Positions 1-5,770 of a stretch of 10,539 nt of DNA are shown piece by piece; within the stretch, counting starts at the first letter, position 1; each line of letters opens with the position of its first letter. The notes under the pieces were generated by a model, which searched no databases, was not told where the DNA came from, and was given only the letters and a program-made list of their open reading frames with translations. The position numbers and the translations under genes were made by a program. This DNA comes from Phycisphaerae bacterium (lineage in GTDB: Bacteria; Planctomycetota; Phycisphaerae; Sedimentisphaerales; SG8-4), in contig JAUXAH010000045.1 in the NCBI GenBank assembly GCA_030614945.1, positions 1 through 10,539 on the forward strand, written 5' to 3'.

Positions 1-20
1 CTTTTCGTGGCTGACAAAAA

Positions 21-56
21 CCGTGTTAATCCGTGTAAATCCATGTCTAAAAAAAA
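21..56. repeat. Dispersed GTGTTAATCCGTG-type repeat
   Basis: Low-complexity stretch built from variants of 'CCGTGTTAAT' and 'CCGTGTAAAT' ending in a run of A. The same word family recurs at 9801-9870, 10010-10060 and 10293-10320, so it is a dispersed intergenic element rather than part of a gene. No ORF uses it. Mechanism and function are unknown. Confidence 0.7.
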
Positions 57-90
57 CCGGTCAGTTTGAGCTAATCTATGAAAAAATAGT

Positions 91-118
91 TTTTCAGCGC
101 CTCATAATTGTTTATAAT
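91..118 (+). promoter_or_regulatory. Probable sigma-70-type promoter of the Tat protein gene
   Basis: A consensus -10 TATAAT lies at 113-118. A weak -35 (TTTTCA, 91-96) sits 16 bases upstream. Transcription would start near 125, leaving a leader of about 75 bases before the ATG at 201. The -10 is strong and the -35 is only partly matched. Confidence 0.5.
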
Positions 119-130
119 GGCAGTAACTTA

Positions 131-162
131 TTTTTTGAGTAGCCCTGATTTTTCTCAAAAAA
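131..162 (+). promoter_or_regulatory. AT-rich inverted repeat in the leader
   Basis: TTTTTTGAG (131-139) and CTCAAAAAA (154-162) form perfect 9-base arms around a 14-base loop. The element lies between the predicted start of transcription and the ribosome binding site of the 201-1658 gene. It could be a weak leader hairpin or an operator. Nothing else in the sequence decides between these. Confidence 0.35.
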
Positions 163-200
163 TCCCGACACTAAATTAATTAAACAGGAAAGGAGCTAAG

Positions 201-1658
201 ATGAAAAAGTTACAATCAACAAAGGCATACAAGATGTCCCGGCGGGGCTTCCTCCAGACAATGGGCACCACTGCAGCGGGAATTTCGCTGACCTCTAAGA
301 AGTTGCTTGCCGCTGCCGGGGCTTCTCCGAAGGCCGCCGGCCAGCAGAAGAAAACCGCCACCATACGCGGGGCTTTTGTCTATCCGCCCACCGAGTCTCT
401 AAGAAAAGTTGGCTATTATAGCTGGCCGGGCTCAACCTTTGATGCTGAAGCGCGTCAAAAAAAGTATATGGACAGGATTAGAAGCATCGAGCGAAATCTG
501 GGAATGCGTATCTTGATGGATGACAAACCGCTCGATGAGACGGCAAGTGTAACGCGGTTCATCAACGAAGTCAAGCAATCGAAGCCCGATGGATTGCTCC
601 TTATACTATTCAAGAAGGGGCACTGGGGACATGTTACTCGTATCGTTGAAGAGGTGCCAGTCCCAACGGTCGTACTTACAACGCTTGGCATCCTGCTCGT
701 TGGTCACATTAATCAGCTGCGCGAAAAACCCGGCGTGTATCTCATAAATTCGCTGGACAATCTTGATGCCGTCGAAGAAGGAATGAATATGATTAGAACG
801 GCCCGCTGGATGAAGGAGGGCTGCATTATCAACATCAGGGGCTCGCAGACCGGAGAAACAACGGTGCCGCATCTTGGAACGCGCGTGCGAACCATCCCGC
901 ACGAGAGGTTTTATAAGGAATTTAAGCGCACCGAAGTTACGGACGCAGTCAAAAAGCTCGCCCGGGCCTATCTGAAGAATGCCAGAGACGTAATCCAGCC
1001 AACCGAAGCTGATGTCCTCGAGGCCGCAAAAGCATATTTTGTCTTCAAACAAATCATCAAGGCAGAGAATGCCGATGCGGTGATGATGGATTGTTTACCG
1101 GGACTTAAAAGGCCGCATAAGCACGTCCCCCCGTGTATGGGCTTTATGACTTTGAGGGACGAAGGCATCGCCGCCGGCTGTCAAGCTGACCTGAGCGCAA
1201 CGCTGACCTTGATGCTCGTGCAGGAACTCTTTGACAAGCCGGGCTTTCAGCAGAACGCTTCTATGGAGACCGAGAAAAATCACTATTTCGGTGCGCATTG
1301 CACCTGTGCCTCGAAGTTGAAGGGTACAACCGCCCAACCCGAGCCATACATCTTAATGAACCACGCCGAAGCCGGCTGGGGCTGTGTCCCCCGGGTCCTC
1401 TGGCCTGTGGGAAAAGACGTTACTATGGCCCAATACCTTCCAGGCGAAACGCCGCGGATGCACATTTATAGTGGGAAAGTGGTGGGATGCCCACCCGTTC
1501 CCGCCACCGGAGGCTGCCGAACAAATATAGAGATGACCATTAACGAGGTGGATGACGTTTGTGATGTAAAGGGTATGCATCAGGTTATATTCTATGGCAG
1601 CTACGCCAGGCAACTGCGGACCTTCTGTCAGTTGTACGGCATTGAGGTTGACACTTGA
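201..1658 (+). CDS. Tat-exported L-fucose/L-arabinose isomerase-like protein
   Basis: The 485-residue product begins with a twin-arginine signal: S13-R14-R15-G-F-L-Q, a hydrophobic stretch to about residue 38, and a possible AxA-type cleavage site near 37-41. The mature part resembles the L-fucose/L-arabinose isomerase-like superfamily. It has an alpha/beta N-terminal half, a central 'EGIAAGCQADLSATLTLMLV' segment (321-340) with candidate metal ligand D330, an 'HCTC' motif (366-369), and a C-terminal 'GMHQVIFYGSYARQL' segment (458-472) like the end of fucose isomerase domains. Classical members are cytosolic and interconvert aldoses and ketoses; here catalysis is not proven and the protein should act outside the cytoplasm. 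The ATG is fixed by a strong AAAGGAG ribosome site (189-195) 5 bases upstream. The gene converges on 1684-2469 with a gap of 25 bases. Family call fairly sure, activity unsure. Confidence 0.75.
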   Translation: MKKLQSTKAYKMSRRGFLQTMGTTAAGISLTSKKLLAAAGASPKAAGQQKKTATIRGAFVYPPTESLRKVGYYSWPGSTFDAEARQKKYMDRIRSIERNLGMRILMDDKPLDETASVTRFINEVKQSKPDGLLLILFKKGHWGHVTRIVEEVPVPTVVLTTLGILLVGHINQLREKPGVYLINSLDNLDAVEEGMNMIRTARWMKEGCIINIRGSQTGETTVPHLGTRVRTIPHERFYKEFKRTEVTDAVKKLARAYLKNARDVIQPTEADVLEAAKAYFVFKQIIKAENADAVMMDCLPGLKRPHKHVPPCMGFMTLRDEGIAAGCQADLSATLTLMLVQELFDKPGFQQNASMETEKNHYFGAHCTCASKLKGTTAQPEPYILMNHAEAGWGCVPRVLWPVGKDVTMAQYLPGETPRMHIYSGKVVGCPPVPATGGCRTNIEMTINEVDDVCDVKGMHQVIFYGSYARQLRTFCQLYGIEVDT

Positions 1659-1668
1659 TGGATCAGGG

Positions 1669-1693
1669 TATCAGGAAATCAGGTTACCTGATA
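1669..1693. terminator. Hairpin between convergent genes, possible weak terminator
   Basis: TATCAGG (1669-1675) pairs with CCTGATA (1687-1693). A competing near-palindrome, ATCAGGT-T-ACCTGAT, occupies 1678-1692. It sits in the 25-base gap between convergent stop codons and runs into the end of the minus-strand gene. No clear T-run follows on either strand, so termination is only suggested by position. Confidence 0.25.
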
Positions 1694-2469
1694 ACTTGGC
1701 CTGAATGCTCGATGCTCGCAACGAATATCGAGAATCGAGGTGTTTTTTTCGAATTGTGTCGTTGGCAAACCAATACCAGACAGCCGAGACCCGGCATACC
1801 TATTGTTGCCGGCTCAGGCATTGGTGTAACATAGACACCGTCGATGTTGGCGTTGTTGCTGAAGAGACCTTCGGCGAAGTATAAAGTCGCACTGTATGTT
1901 GTCGGATTGTACTCGATGAGGTCGCCGTTCCCGAAGCTCAGCCCACCCAGCAGCGAGCTTTTGGTGTTAGAGGTCGATAAGATTATATTACCACTGGCAA
2001 GGACGTGGAGGGCATCGATATTTTCGTTGCCCCCGAACAGATTTTCGTCGAAGTACAATGTTGCGGTGTCGGTTGCCGGGTCATACTCGGCTGCGCCACC
2101 GTCGGAAAAGCTAAGCCCCCCAAGTGTTTCCGTTGCGTCGGTCGAGAGGATGATGGTTGCGTTAACCGGCCCGGAAGCCGCTGCAACCAGAATCAGCACC
2201 GCACCAAGAATCATTATTGACTTTTTAAGATTGAATCTCTGCTCTTGTTGTATTTCAGAAACACATGGATTCAATTGGCCTTTTGCTTTGCGCCCCTGGC
2301 ATTCACGTTCTACTTGGCGCCGAATTTTGTAGGCACAGTCTCGCATCACGCCCAGGAGTATCCCACAAACGTTGTCATTTCCGAGTACCTCTTCGTTGTT
2401 GGCGAGGTCTATTAGGTCATTGGCTATTTTTAACGCCTTCAAAATGTATTTATTGCTTTGCTTATCCAC
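1684..2469 (-). CDS. PEP-CTERM surface protein with an N-terminal helical domain ahead of the signal peptide
   Basis: 261 residues in four parts. Residues 1-65 are a charged helical domain with the motif 'MRDCAYKIRRQVERE', like small stand-alone proteins I associate with Phycisphaerae. Residues 81-104 (LKKSIMILGAVLILVAAASG...) look like an ordinary signal peptide, oddly internal. Residues 105-157 and 160-214 are two copies of an 'IILST..LGGLSF...EY.P.T..ATLYF...LF..N.NID' repeat known from exosortase substrates. Residues 217-245 are the PEP-CTERM signal (MPEPATIG, a hydrophobic stretch, then basic RHNSKKTPR), which an exosortase would cleave. About 16 more residues follow, coded by a dispersed repeat. 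The GTG start at 2469 is fixed by AAGGAG 7 bases upstream, so the N-terminal part should be translated. An alternative start is ATG at 2214, giving a plain precursor without a basic n-region. A sigma-54 promoter at 2900-2915 points at this gene. Confidence 0.8.
   Translation of the reverse strand: MDKQSNKYILKALKIANDLIDLANNEEVLGNDNVCGILLGVMRDCAYKIRRQVERECQGRKAKGQLNPCVSEIQQEQRFNLKKSIMILGAVLILVAAASGPVNATIILSTDATETLGGLSFSDGGAAEYDPATDTATLYFDENLFGGNENIDALHVLASGNIILSTSNTKSSLLGGLSFGNGDLIEYNPTTYSATLYFAEGLFSNNANIDGVYVTPMPEPATIGMPGLGCLVLVCQRHNSKKTPRFSIFVASIEHSGQVIR
1700..1740. repeat. Dispersed 'GATGCTCGCAACGAATATCGAGAATCGAGG' type repeat
   Basis: Low-complexity words (ATGCTCGATGCTCG, then ATATCGAGAATCGAGG) resemble those at 6929-6957 (GATTCGATATTCGAGATTC) and the last bases of the window (AAGCATCGAG). 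It overlaps the 3' end of the PEP-CTERM gene and codes for its unusual C-terminal tail. Confidence 0.55.
1828..2157 (-). repeat. Two-copy repeat inside the PEP-CTERM gene
   Basis: The two protein repeats (residues 105-157 and 160-214) map to 2157-1999 and 1992-1828. Both keep IILST, LGGLSF, EY.P.T, ATLYF and NID in the same order and spacing, so the region arose by duplication of a unit of about 55 codons. Confidence 0.75.
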
Positions 2470-2522
2470 TTTGTTTCTCCTTATTATCTACGCATTCACC
2501 TTACATTGGAGCCTTGATGAAG

Positions 2523-2538
2523 TATGCTCCGTCAGGAG
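2523..2538 (-). promoter_or_regulatory. Small hairpin upstream of the PEP-CTERM gene
   Basis: TGCTCC and GGAGCA flank a 4-base loop, giving a compact 6-pair stem about 55 bases before the GTG start. No T-run follows on the minus strand, so it is not a typical terminator. It also lies within the remnant ORF 2501-2845, so it may be coincidental. Confidence 0.2.
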
Positions 2539-2759
2539 CAAAAATCAGCGTGCTGTACCGCTATGCCCAGACATCTAAAAATTGCCCTTGTGCAGCTTCT
2601 TCAGCGAATTTGTGCCGGCCAAAAGATTCGTCGAAATCGGACTCTATCTGGCACCCGGTGTCATTGCCAACGACGAAGGACTGAAGCAATCTCGTTACTG
2701 GCCGGGAGCTTGCCGCCGCTTCCCCTCGCAGCGACCCTTCGGGCCGCCTGTTTGCCCTT

Positions 2760-2799
2760 TTCCGTTGACCATCTTCACAGGTTTTATGAGTCAACGGAA
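2760..2799. repeat. 10-bp-arm inverted repeat
   Basis: TTCCGTTGAC (2760-2769) and GTCAACGGAA (2790-2799) are perfect inverted copies around a 20-base loop. The element lies between the sigma-54 promoter and the PEP-CTERM gene, within the transcribed leader on the minus strand. It could be a leader hairpin or a protein-binding palindrome. Confidence 0.45.
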
Positions 2800-2899
2800 C
2801 CGACCGGACAACTTTGCACTGGATCTTTTTGACTGTTCTATTCACCCCCGAAACCCCCCTGTTTAGCTGCCAGCTTACTCTGGCTTGCTTATCTAACTG

Positions 2900-2915
2900 A
2901 GCAATAGGCGTGCCG
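2900..2915 (-). promoter_or_regulatory. Sigma-54 (-24/-12) promoter
   Basis: The minus strand reads CGGCACG-CCTA-TTGCT. It matches the RpoN consensus TGGCACG-N4-TTGCW at every fixed base except the first, with exactly 10 bases between the GG of -24 and the GC of -12. Transcription would start near 2888 and run toward the PEP-CTERM gene at 2469, through the remnant ORF. A sigma-54 promoter needs an enhancer-binding activator, and one is encoded immediately upstream on the same strand (3220-5121), with repeated TGAGAC sites in between. Confidence 0.75.
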
Positions 2916-3143
2916 AACTATGGAGCGGGGCTGCGGAAAGCCGTAAGTTTATGTATGGCAAGCAGTTATGTTGCTCAAATTTTCAGAGGTCGGCGAGAGA
3001 ATGGCTTGCTTCAAAGCCGTTAATGAGACATTAAGAGACCGGCTGCAGAAGGTTGGACGAAACGCCTCGGCGAGGAGGGCGTTGTAAGGTCTTATGTATC
3101 AAACCGTTATAGGTGGATTTGCAGCGGGCCTTTGAGATTGTGC
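2916..3143. other. Intergenic spacer between promoter and activator sites
   Basis: No gene can be supported here. A short plus-strand frame (ATG at 2968, TAA at 3085-3087, 39 codons) has a protein-like helical stretch (FSEVGERMACFKAVNETL), but it has no ribosome site and no detectable family. TGAGAC-like sites occur at 3024-3039. The word GGCTTGCTT appears at 2882-2890 and 3003-3011. Confidence 0.4.
3024..3039. promoter_or_regulatory. Promoter-proximal TGAGAC site
   Basis: TGAGAC at 3024-3029 and a partial copy AGAGAC at 3034-3039 lie roughly 110-125 bases upstream of the sigma-54 promoter, a usual distance for enhancer sites. They repeat the core of the array at 3144-3205. Confidence 0.35.
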
Positions 3144-3205
3144 TGTCTCATTTACTCTAAATGAGACGCTATAAGCTATCTGAGACGCTATAAGCCATCT
3201 GAGAC
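3144..3205. promoter_or_regulatory. Upstream activating array of TGAGAC sites
   Basis: A perfect inverted repeat pairs GTCTCATTTA (3145-3154) with TAAATGAGAC (3158-3167) around CTC. It continues into a tandem 19-base unit, TGAGACGCTATAAGCTATC (3162-3180) and TGAGACGCTATAAGCCATC (3181-3199), and a third TGAGAC at 3200-3205. The TGAGAC cores are spaced exactly 19 bases apart on one face. The array begins 15 bases beyond the stop of the sigma-54 activator gene and about 230-290 bases upstream of the sigma-54 promoter. Binding by the Fis-type HTH of that activator is inferred. A terminator role for the hairpin is less likely because no T-run follows. Confidence 0.6.
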
Positions 3206-3219
3206 ACTTGAACGACAGG

Positions 3220-5121
3220 TTATCGGACTATGATTTCGCTTGCTTTTTCACTCTCTTTGAGGAACCGATACAGCGTGGCACGGGAAACCCCAAGTCTTAC
3301 TGCCGCTTCGACTTTATTGCCGCCCGTTTCTTCCAGCGTTCGCCACACGCTCTCCGCATCGAGCTTGCGCTTTCGCTCTTTCCTTGGGTAGGCCTGGCTC
3401 GGCACGTCCCGCCCGTCGCAGACGGGTCGGGGTACGTATGTCTCAAGAATCTTCAAGGGTAAATATTCAGGCAGCAGGAGATTATCTCTGCATTTTACCA
3501 GCGCATATCGAAGAGCATTTTCAAGCTCTCGAACATTTCCAGGCCACTCATAATCCATCATAACACAGACGGTCTCTGGCGATAGTACAACATCCTCTCG
3601 CCCCACCTCTGTCAGAACTTTTTTCAAGAGGCGCTCCGCCAGCAATGGAATATCATTTCGCCGTTCACGAAGCGGCGGCAGATATACCGGAACCACGCAC
3701 AACCTGTAGAAAAGGTCTTCACGGAATCTTCCTGCTGCAACCTCCTCTGCGAGATTTTTATTCGTTGCACTGATGACCCGCACATCGACTTTTATGCTCT
3801 CCTCTCCTCCGACACGCATTAGAGTCCCCTCCTCCAGAACTCGCAGCAGCTTCACCTGCATCGCAGCAGGAATATCTCCGATTTCATCCAGGAAGATTGT
3901 CCCCCCGTCTGCCAGCTCGAAACGACCCTTTCTATCCTGAACGGCTCCGGTAAACGCCCCTTTAACATGTCCGAACAGTTCACTTTCCAGTATCCCTTCC
4001 GGCAGTGCCCCGCAGTTGACCGGGACGAAGGGCTTATCTGTGGTGTGACTTTCGTTGTGAATAGCTGCCGCCACCAGCTCCTTGCCTGTACCGCTTTCGC
4101 CCTGAATCAGCACAGGGATATTGACCTCCCCAACCTCCCTGATGGTGTCAAACAATTCCAGCATCTTCGCATCCCGGCCCACAATACCGGCAAATGACTG
4201 TTCTGTTTTCAGCCGACGACGCAGGTCGCTTAGCTCAGCAGTCTCCATTTGCAGCTTCTTTTTTGTTGCCCTGAGGATGTCTGTTTGCGATATAATCCCG
4301 CAAGGCCGTTTGTCCTCCGTGATAACCAGTCGGCGGATACCCATCTTCTCCATAATCCTGCTGCTGCTGAAGACCGAGTAATCGGGCGAAACAGTCGTCA
4401 CTGGAGAAGACATCACCTCCTCCATTTTAATCTGGCCGGGGTCCTTTTGTAGCGCAACAACTCTTTCCAGAAGGTCTCTTTCCGTAACAACGCCCACCAC
4501 CTCATCTCCCTCTAATACTACGATGCACGATATCTTGCGCCTGGTCATAACTTCCGCCGCTTCCACTATAGTCGCTTTGCTCTGTATTCCTGCCACGTCC
4601 CTGCTCATTATCTCCTCCACGTCCTTCCACCTGCCGTAGAATGTTACAACTCGAACCAGGTCCGTTTGTGTTACAATCCCGACCAGTCGTTTCTTCTCCA
4701 GGATTGGCAGTCGCTTGATGTGCTTGTCCTCCATAATTCTGATGGCGTCAAACACAGACAGGTTAGGGGCTATACTCTCTACCGGAGCAGACATTATTTC
4801 TCTCACCTTTATCCTGTCGAAATCCTTCTCCTTGGCCGCTACCCTTTTGAGAAAGTCTGTCTCAGTAAGGATACCTGCTACGCTTCCATTGTCTGCAACG
4901 ACGATACACGAAACGCTGTTATCAGACATAATCTTCGCCGCTGAAGCTACCGTTTCATCCGAGCAAACGGTAATCACATCTTTGCTCATCACGTTCCCTA
5001 CTGTCAGCGGGACCCACAGCGAGCCGGTCAAATTATCGAAAACATCCATTATCTTGCTCTTGGCTAAATTGCCTGTTCTTGCAGATAGCGTTCTTCTTTT
5101 TGATTGCAGACACGATAACAA
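3220..5121 (-). CDS. Sigma-54-dependent enhancer-binding protein with four CBS domains
   Basis: 633 residues. Two Bateman modules form the sensor: CBS1 about 43-95, CBS2 105-160, CBS3 170-222, CBS4 233-286, where modules 43-160 and 170-286 are duplicates of each other. A linker (287-310) leads to an NtrC-type AAA+ domain (311-545) with Walker A GESGTGKE (341-348), sigma-54 contact loop GAFTGA (388-393), Walker B TIFLDE (408-413), sensor I SATN (451-454), arginine-finger region RFREDLFYRL (465-474) and WPGNVRELEN (526-535). A Fis-type HTH (588-624, GVSRATLYRFLKE) closes the protein. All ATPase and sigma-54 contact motifs are intact, so it should remodel RpoN polymerase. CBS pairs in other proteins bind adenine nucleotides, so control by energy state is inferred in place of phosphorylation. 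The frame opens at TTG 5121; ATG 5049, closer to CBS1, is as plausible, and neither has a strong ribosome site. Its likely target lies just downstream on the same strand. Confidence 0.92.
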   Translation of the reverse strand: MLSCLQSKRRTLSARTGNLAKSKIMDVFDNLTGSLWVPLTVGNVMSKDVITVCSDETVASAAKIMSDNSVSCIVVADNGSVAGILTETDFLKRVAAKEKDFDRIKVREIMSAPVESIAPNLSVFDAIRIMEDKHIKRLPILEKKRLVGIVTQTDLVRVVTFYGRWKDVEEIMSRDVAGIQSKATIVEAAEVMTRRKISCIVVLEGDEVVGVVTERDLLERVVALQKDPGQIKMEEVMSSPVTTVSPDYSVFSSSRIMEKMGIRRLVITEDKRPCGIISQTDILRATKKKLQMETAELSDLRRRLKTEQSFAGIVGRDAKMLELFDTIREVGEVNIPVLIQGESGTGKELVAAAIHNESHTTDKPFVPVNCGALPEGILESELFGHVKGAFTGAVQDRKGRFELADGGTIFLDEIGDIPAAMQVKLLRVLEEGTLMRVGGEESIKVDVRVISATNKNLAEEVAAGRFREDLFYRLCVVPVYLPPLRERRNDIPLLAERLLKKVLTEVGREDVVLSPETVCVMMDYEWPGNVRELENALRYALVKCRDNLLLPEYLPLKILETYVPRPVCDGRDVPSQAYPRKERKRKLDAESVWRTLEETGGNKVEAAVRLGVSRATLYRFLKESEKASEIIVR

Positions 5122-5242
5122 TATCGGCTAAACTCAACCGCTACTTTTTTAGATAACTCCGCCAAACACAAAATATTTGGCCACCAGGCCTGTCTGGGCG
5201 GGTGTTGTTATGTTTACCCCCCGGCGGGTGGCACCCTCTTGT

Positions 5243-5267
5243 GCTTCGCAGCGAAGCGCTGCTTCGC
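5243..5267. repeat. Alternating GCTTCGC/GCGAAGC palindrome
   Basis: GCTTCGC (5243-5249), GCGAAGC (5251-5257) and GCTTCGC (5261-5267) follow each other, so the middle copy can pair with either neighbour. It looks like a small intergenic palindromic element. Confidence 0.55.
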
Positions 5268-5304
5268 AGAGTAGTACAAACTTGTTGTTTGGGGGTGCTT
5301 AACT

Positions 5305-5351
5305 CCCAAAATCGAAAATCGTCAATCGAAAATCGTCAATCGCAACCGCCC
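5305..5351. repeat. AAATCG-type heptamer array, copy 1
   Basis: Tandem near-7-base units (AAAATCG, TCAATCG) begin with CCCAAAATCG and end in CGCAACCGCCC. The second copy at 5510-5563 has the same start and end but one extra unit. No spacers are present, so it is not CRISPR. Confidence 0.75.
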
Positions 5352-5405
5352 TCCGTCCTCTGTTTTCTGGCCCCGCCTGCCGCGGCGTAGCTAACGCGAA
5401 GCCGG

Positions 5406-5443
5406 GTCATTGCGAGCGAGGCGCAGCCGAGCGCGGCAATCTC
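5406..5443. repeat. Dispersed CATTGCGAGCG...CGGCAATCTC element
   Basis: GTCATTGCGAGCGAGGCGCA followed by a GC-rich core and GGCAATCTC, with ATTGC/GCAAT ends that can pair. This is a word pattern that recurs between genes in many bacterial genomes. Confidence 0.5.
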
Positions 5444-5509
5444 ATGTTTACCCCACAAATTTATTTGGTGGGTTGTTTAGCCGTCGCCGGCACGGCGACG
5501 CAACTGAAT

Positions 5510-5563
5510 CCCAAAATCGCAAATCGCAAATCGTCAATCGAAAATCGTCAATCGCAACCGCCC
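5510..5563. repeat. AAATCG-type heptamer array, copy 2
   Basis: Same array as 5305-5351 with one extra heptamer (CAAATCG) near the start. Its last 33 bases match copy 1. Both copies are preceded by an 'ATGTTTACCCC' hairpin-like segment, so the unit that duplicated may be larger than the array. Confidence 0.75.
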
Positions 5564-5612
5564 CAAAAAATGTTTAGCTCCTCTAAATTTGTTATACCGA
5601 TTCTATTTAGTA

Positions 5613-5698
5613 ATTGCCGATTGCCTAAGCCTGTCATTCCTGCGAAAGCAGGAATCCAGGCCCTTTCAGTCAGCACTATGTCTGATGCTATCGGCAAT
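5613..5698. repeat. REP-type hairpin inside a 9-bp inverted repeat
   Basis: ATTGCCGAT (5613-5621) and ATCGGCAAT (5690-5698) enclose a REP-type palindrome whose core is ATTCCTGC-GAAA-GCAGGAAT (5637-5656), of the widespread 'GTCATTCCYGCGAAAGCRGGAATCC' kind. A related palindrome lies at 6707-6731 without these outer arms. The unit resembles a small non-autonomous element, but I see no convincing target duplication. Confidence 0.5.
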
Positions 5699-5770
5699 CT
5701 TTAACTGTGATTGGTATTATAAGGTTTTATCGAAAACAACTGAGCAGGATAACAACAGGTTCGGCGGGAG

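Larger units (their letters stand above)
2501..2845 (-). pseudogene. Broken minus-strand ORF with an in-frame amber codon
   Basis: Read from a GTG at 2845, preceded by a G-rich stretch that could serve as ribosome site, the frame runs 94 codons to TAG at 2561-2563. It continues in the same frame for 19 codons ending TLIFAPDGAYFIKAPM and a TAA at 2501-2503. The stretch before the TAG (IESDFDESFGRHKFAEEAAQ) and the one after it both look protein-like, while the first 50 or so codons (KRANRRPEGSLRG...) look non-coding. I do not recognise the family. The simplest reading is the C-terminal remnant of a decayed gene. A short real peptide ending at 2561 is possible, since the frame starts about 45 bases after the sigma-54 promoter and precedes the PEP-CTERM gene on the same strand. 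Confidence 0.3.
5122..5770. other. Gene-free, repeat-rich spacer
   Basis: No coding frame here is convincing. The stretch is a mosaic of dispersed elements: alternating GCTTCGC/GCGAAGC, two AAATCG heptamer arrays, a 'CATTGCGAGCG...CGGCAATCTC' element, an imperfect hairpin 'TTTACCCCACAAAT...ATTTGGTGGGTT' (5447-5476) related to the perfect one at 6742-6761, and a REP unit. No clear promoter for the activator gene was seen in it. Confidence 0.6.

Noticed and set aside
2561..2563. Pyrrolysine or other amber recoding
   Set aside because: No supporting machinery is visible in the window and the frame's first half does not look coding, so decay is simpler.
2265..2866. Several plus-strand ORFs of 68-139 codons
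   Set aside because: They overlap the PEP-CTERM start and the minus-strand remnant, with no ribosome sites, and their translations are rich in Cys, Ser and Pro as expected of antisense frames.
2955..2975. Sigma-54-like TGGCAAG...TTGCT on the plus strand
   Set aside because: The GG-to-GC spacing is 14 bases, too long.
5229..5246. Second sigma-54 promoter (TGGCACC...TTGTGCT)
   Set aside because: The spacing between GG and GC is 11 rather than 10 bases and it does not lead to a plus-strand gene.
5305..5563. CRISPR-like repeats
   Set aside because: Units are about 7 bases, without unique spacers or cas genes.
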